From Butyrivibrio sp. XPD2002 (GTDB taxonomy: Bacteria > Bacillota > Clostridia > Lachnospirales > Lachnospiraceae), in assembly GCF_000423945.1 (NCBI RefSeq), contig NZ_AUIY01000020.1:1-64000 (forward strand): a stretch of DNA of 64,000 nt, in the 5' to 3' direction. The translations under genes and the position numbers were made by a program. A model generated the notes under the pieces. The model searched no databases, was not told where the DNA came from, and saw nothing but the letters and a program-made list of their open reading frames with translations. This document shows positions 61,278-64,000 of the stretch, piece by piece; within the stretch, counting starts at the first letter, position 1; each line of letters starts with the position of its first letter.

Positions 61278-61611
61278 TAAGGACTAATAAGTGTTAACGT
61301 CATTACTTGGCGTTTATCCGGAAATTAATTGTTTTTTAATAAGCAGTTATTCAGGAATTTACACGGAACAAAGATATAAAAATATTCAGCATAACAATTA
61401 TTAAAAATACAAAATGTTCATTTTAAGGGCATTTTGTATTTTTTTAGTTATAGAAAACCCTTTTGAAGCAAAGAGAGCCTTGTTGAAAAGTAACAATCAA
61501 GCAGCTGCCATTTTGTGGATATATGATATTTGTTTGTGATTATGGCGGTAGTATTATTTGACAAAAGTAACACTGTAACATGCCATGCACTAAAATCAGG
61601 GAGTAACGCTT
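61278..61611. other. Gap holding a terminator and a possible promoter
   Basis: No gene is seen. A terminator lies at 61403-61445. TTGTTT (61530-61535), 16 bp, TATTAT (61552-61557) could be the promoter of the PepSY gene. TTGACA at 61558 has no good -10. Confidence 0.5.
61403..61445 (+). terminator. Terminator of the alpha/beta hydrolase gene
   Basis: AAAAATACAAAATG (61403-61416) pairs with CATTTTGTATTTTT (61430-61443), followed by further T. Confidence 0.75.
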
Positions 61612-61920
61612 ATGAGGAATAGATTAAGAATGACAATGGCTTTAGCCGCAGCAATAATCATGACTACATCAGTAACTGCTTTTGCAGGCTATGCCAAAGA
61701 AGAAGCCCCAAAGGGACCACTAACATCAGATCAGGCTTTGGAAGTAGCACTCGAGCATTCGGGATACACAAAGGATGAGGTTGATGTCATAAAATTAGAG
61801 AAGGATATTGATGATGGCGTGGAAAAATATGAAGTTGATTTCTATGTTGGAGTCAATAAGTATGAATATGACATCGATATCAATACCGGAAAAATACTTG
61901 AATACGAAATCGATGATTAA
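61612..61920 (+). CDS. Secreted PepSY-domain protein
   Basis: This 102-aa protein has a signal peptide (MRNRLRMTMALAAAIIMTT..., cleavage near AFAG) and one PepSY domain: TSDQALEVALEHSGYTKDEV, then EKYEVDFYVGVNKYEYDIDINTGKIL. PepSY domains often inhibit proteases or modulate surface enzymes. GGGAG precedes the ATG by 9 bases. It is a single gene with its own terminator. Confidence 0.88.
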   Translation: MRNRLRMTMALAAAIIMTTSVTAFAGYAKEEAPKGPLTSDQALEVALEHSGYTKDEVDVIKLEKDIDDGVEKYEVDFYVGVNKYEYDIDINTGKILEYEIDD

Positions 61921-61968
61921 ATATGTCGGTGTATAGCTGAAGTATTTTTAATTGAATAACGAATAAAC

Positions 61969-62004
61969 AGGAGTCATCTGATAAAAGCGGATGACTCCTT
62001 TTAT
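61969..62004 (+). terminator. Terminator of the PepSY gene
   Basis: AGGAGTCATC (61969-61978) pairs with GATGACTCCT (61990-61999), followed by TTTTAT. Confidence 0.82.
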
Positions 62005-62021
62005 GTGACGAAAACAGGTAA

Positions 62022-62050
62022 TTGCTAAAAAGTATGGAATGAAGTACAAT
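62022..62050 (+). promoter_or_regulatory. Promoter of the sodium symporter gene
   Basis: TTGCTA (62022-62027), 17 bp, TACAAT (62045-62050), 42 bp before the start. Confidence 0.65.
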
Positions 62051-62091
62051 AAGGCTTCTAGGCTACAAGGAGGTATTTTTAGGGAAATAGT

Positions 62092-63462
62092 ATGAAGGAA
62101 CGAGAATCAATTGGGAGCAGGCTTGGCTTTATTCTGCTGTCTGCAGGCTGCGCTATAGGAATCGGTAATGTGTGGCGCTTCCCGTATATGGTAGGTGAAA
62201 ACGGCGGAGGATTATTTGTCCTTGTATATGTGCTGTTTTTGCTGGTATTAGGGGTACCGATACTGACGATGGAGTATGCGGTAGGAAGAGCGAGCAGACT
62301 AAGCGTTCTTCCGGCATTCAAAAAGCTTGAACCAAAGAATAGTAAGTGGCATATTTACGGATATTTTGCTATAGCCGGTAACTATATCCTGCTTATGTTT
62401 TATTCAGTGGTTTCCGGTTGGATACTGAGGTATTTTGTATTATCTTTAATGGGGGCTTTTCAGGGACAGAGTCCTGAGAGCATAGAGAGGATTTACCAGG
62501 AAATGATGGGAAGTCCTAAAATACTGATACTTTTCATGTTTATTACCATGCTTATCACAGTCTTTGTAACATCTATGGGACTTCAGGAAGGCGTGGAGAA
62601 GATAACGAAAATCATGATGATCTTACTTATCATTATCATGATCGGACTTGGAATAAAATCCCTTACACTGCCGAAGGCTGCAGAGGGAGTGAAGTTTTAT
62701 CTTATGCCTAATATCGAGAATGTAAAAAAGGTCGGTGTAGGAAATGTTCTTTACGGAGCACTGAACCAGAGCTTTTTTACACTAAGTCTTGGTATCGGTG
62801 GAATGGAGATATTCGGAAGTTATATTAAAAAGGACAGAAGTCTTGTGGGAGAAGCCCTGCTTGTTGCAGGACTAGATACCTTTGTTGCTATAGTTGCAGG
62901 ACTTATCACGATTCCTGCATGCTTTGCTTATGGCGTAGCTCCGGACAAAGGACCGAGTCTTATTTTCCTTACTTTGCCCAATGTTTTTGCAGCAATGCCG
63001 GGCGGAAGAATAATTGGAAGTCTCTTCTTCCTCTTCATGTATTTTGCAGCACTGTCCACAATGATCGGTGTATTTGAAAATGATGTAAGCTTTTCAATCG
63101 ATCTTTTCGGCTATGACAGGAGAAAGGCAGCAGCCTTTGCTGGACTTGTCATTACACTGGGATCGATCCCCTGCGCGTTTGGATTTAACGTATGGAGTGA
63201 TTTTCAGCCGCTTAAGCAGGGCAACTGCATAATGGACCTGGAGGATTTCATAGTTAGTAATCTTCTCCTTCCAATCGGTTCCCTTATATGCTGTCTGTTC
63301 TGCACCAGTAAATATGGTTGGGGCTTCGATAATTACATCGAAGAAGTTAACAGCGGCGTGGGTATAAAGATGAGCACAGCCCTTAAGTGGTACTTCAAGA
63401 TCGTGCTTCCTGCTATACTGGTGTTCCTTGCAGGCTATGGCCTTTGGAGCTACTTTGCATAA
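62092..63462 (+). CDS. Neurotransmitter:sodium symporter (NSS/SNF) family transporter
   Basis: This 456-aa membrane protein has about twelve hydrophobic segments. Helix 1 reads GCAIGIGNVWRFPYMVGENGGG (about 19-40), the unwound substrate and sodium site of LeuT-like transporters. ALNQSFFTLSLGIGGMEIFGSY marks helix 6. It imports an amino acid or amine with sodium; the substrate is unknown. The distance from promoter to start leaves room for AAGGAGG at about 62068. Confidence 0.92.
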   Translation: MKERESIGSRLGFILLSAGCAIGIGNVWRFPYMVGENGGGLFVLVYVLFLLVLGVPILTMEYAVGRASRLSVLPAFKKLEPKNSKWHIYGYFAIAGNYILLMFYSVVSGWILRYFVLSLMGAFQGQSPESIERIYQEMMGSPKILILFMFITMLITVFVTSMGLQEGVEKITKIMMILLIIIMIGLGIKSLTLPKAAEGVKFYLMPNIENVKKVGVGNVLYGALNQSFFTLSLGIGGMEIFGSYIKKDRSLVGEALLVAGLDTFVAIVAGLITIPACFAYGVAPDKGPSLIFLTLPNVFAAMPGGRIIGSLFFLFMYFAALSTMIGVFENDVSFSIDLFGYDRRKAAAFAGLVITLGSIPCAFGFNVWSDFQPLKQGNCIMDLEDFIVSNLLLPIGSLICCLFCTSKYGWGFDNYIEEVNSGVGIKMSTALKWYFKIVLPAILVFLAGYGLWSYFA

Positions 63463-63502
63463 GCCATTACGTGATAGAACACGAATATAATGATATATAA
63501 AC

Positions 63503-63550
63503 TGGCGTTATCATTGAGTTAACAGCTCATAGGTAACGCCATATTTTTTT
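63503..63550 (+). terminator. Terminator of the symporter gene overlapping the mutS-family end
   Basis: TGGCGTTA (63503-63510) pairs with TAACGCCA (63534-63541), enclosing TGAG/CTCA. A T7 run follows at 63544. It lies inside the last codons of the convergent gene. Confidence 0.75.
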
Positions 63551-64000
63551 GCTATATCAGCAGCGTAGGAAAGCCCTACAGGCGGAGCAAGTCTTATCTT
63601 GTAGGAACGAACGCCGTTATCTGAAGCAACGATAAGCGAAGCAGCCTTATAGGGAAGGTTGTTATCGTTTAGTTCATCAATATCGTAGGCAAGCTTGTGC
63701 ATGTGGGTGTTGTAAATGGTTCGGCAGCCCTTTTCAAGTATTGCTTTTGAACAGTCTCTTGCAATGAAATATCCCTCCTCAAAAGAGGTGGTTGAAAAGG
63801 TTTCATTGAGAAGTAGGAGGCTGTTTTTGGTTGCATCAGTAAATATGGTGCGGAATCTTTTGCACTCTTCGCCCAGTCTTCCAAGGTCCAGAGTCTGATC
63901 CTCATCAGCTGGGAAATGCGTATAAATGGCATCAACAGGAGTGTATTCGAAGCTAAATCCCGGAACATAGATACCACCCTGAGCCATGAAGAAAAGCTGG
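63511..64000 (-). CDS. MutS-family ATPase, C-terminal part (cut by window edge)
   Basis: The visible 163 residues continue in frame to base 64000 without a start, so the gene is partial. QLFFMAQGGIYVPG corresponds to the MutS FMAQIGxFVPA element, GRLGEECKRF follows, and LLLLNETFSTTSFEEG replaces the usual Walker B DExGRGT, with THMHKLA as the switch histidine. NETFSTTS rather than DEIGRGT points to one of the Firmicute MutS-like families not acting in standard mismatch repair. The Walker A lies outside the window. Confidence 0.8.
   Translation of the reverse strand, partial: QLFFMAQGGIYVPGFSFEYTPVDAIYTHFPADEDQTLDLGRLGEECKRFRTIFTDATKNSLLLLNETFSTTSFEEGYFIARDCSKAILEKGCRTIYNTHMHKLAYDIDELNDNNLPYKAASLIVASDNGVRSYKIRLAPPVGLSYAADIAKKYGVTYELLTQ

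Noticed and set aside
1-64000. CRISPR arrays, complete insertion sequences, rRNA genes or a replication origin
   Set aside because: No regularly spaced repeats, transposase motifs, rRNA signatures or DnaA-box clusters were seen on reading both strands.

Overview
The window looks like chromosomal DNA of a Lachnospiraceae bacterium, most likely near Butyrivibrio or Pseudobutyrivibrio. The signs are moderately low GC, AGGAGG-type ribosome binding sites with several TTG starts, a T-box in front of ileS, an EFR1-type flavodoxin-ferredoxin, a BMP-type nucleoside ABC importer, a DUF6020-like membrane protein, and a D-Ala-D-Ala ligase with a Gly/Ser/Lys insert. The genus is inference; no rRNA is present.

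Layout. 1-10,000 is an accessory stretch of small orphan enzymes: LUD protein, EFR1, MerR-methyltransferase fusion, methyltransferase plus acetyltransferase, AadA-like nucleotidyltransferase, two zinc-PLC-like proteins, histidine phosphatase and Nudix. It is littered with broken genes: a lectin-domain protein with an in-frame stop, a tyrosine-phosphatase remnant, an internally deleted methyltransferase and a Nudix tail. Two regulatory designs stand out. One is a 19-aa leader peptide with a cascade of competing hairpins ending in a terminator, ahead of the methyltransferase/acetyltransferase pair. The other is a set of three promoters with 19-bp spacers carrying a shared GCCC-n3-GGGC dyad, as MerR-family activators require.

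9,900-12,040 holds two identical tRNA-Gly genes, a YtqA-type radical SAM enzyme and a TrmH-family methyltransferase. 12,184-17,952 is an operon of PAP2 phosphatase, FkbH-like HAD phosphatase, acyl carrier protein, MBOAT and SGNH protein. It reads as a Dlt-like route that could load a three-carbon glyceryl unit onto a carrier protein and pass it across the membrane to a surface polymer. 17,957-21,650 is T-box plus ileS. 21,724-27,622 (minus) is nucleoside import (BMP lipoprotein, ATPase, two permeases) feeding deoC. 27,751-43,753 carries glycogen phosphorylase, an aconitase-family hydratase, a cell-wall cluster (GH9-like lipoprotein lacking catalytic residues, hydrolase, MurF-like ligase, DUF6020-like protein, Ddl), PlsC and pyrC-pyrK-pyrD. 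43,767-54,151 holds DUF1934, ispE, a protein behind a sigma-28-like promoter, a membrane-anchored protein, an FKBP lipoprotein, asnS, a PcsB-like NlpC/P60 hydrolase, dgt and guaA.

54,173-57,566 is an AT-rich insertion with its own promoter and terminator: an EcsC-domain protein, a small HTH protein, the first 93 residues of a restriction-type helicase, and a SIR2 NADase-like protein. It looks like a defence island in transition. 57,872-63,550 returns to ordinary genes (RmlC-like epimerase, methyltransferase, a deleted metallophosphoesterase, ferredoxin-GNAT fusion, alpha/beta hydrolase, PepSY protein, sodium symporter). The right edge cuts a MutS-family gene. I found no CRISPR array, complete transposase, rRNA or replication origin.
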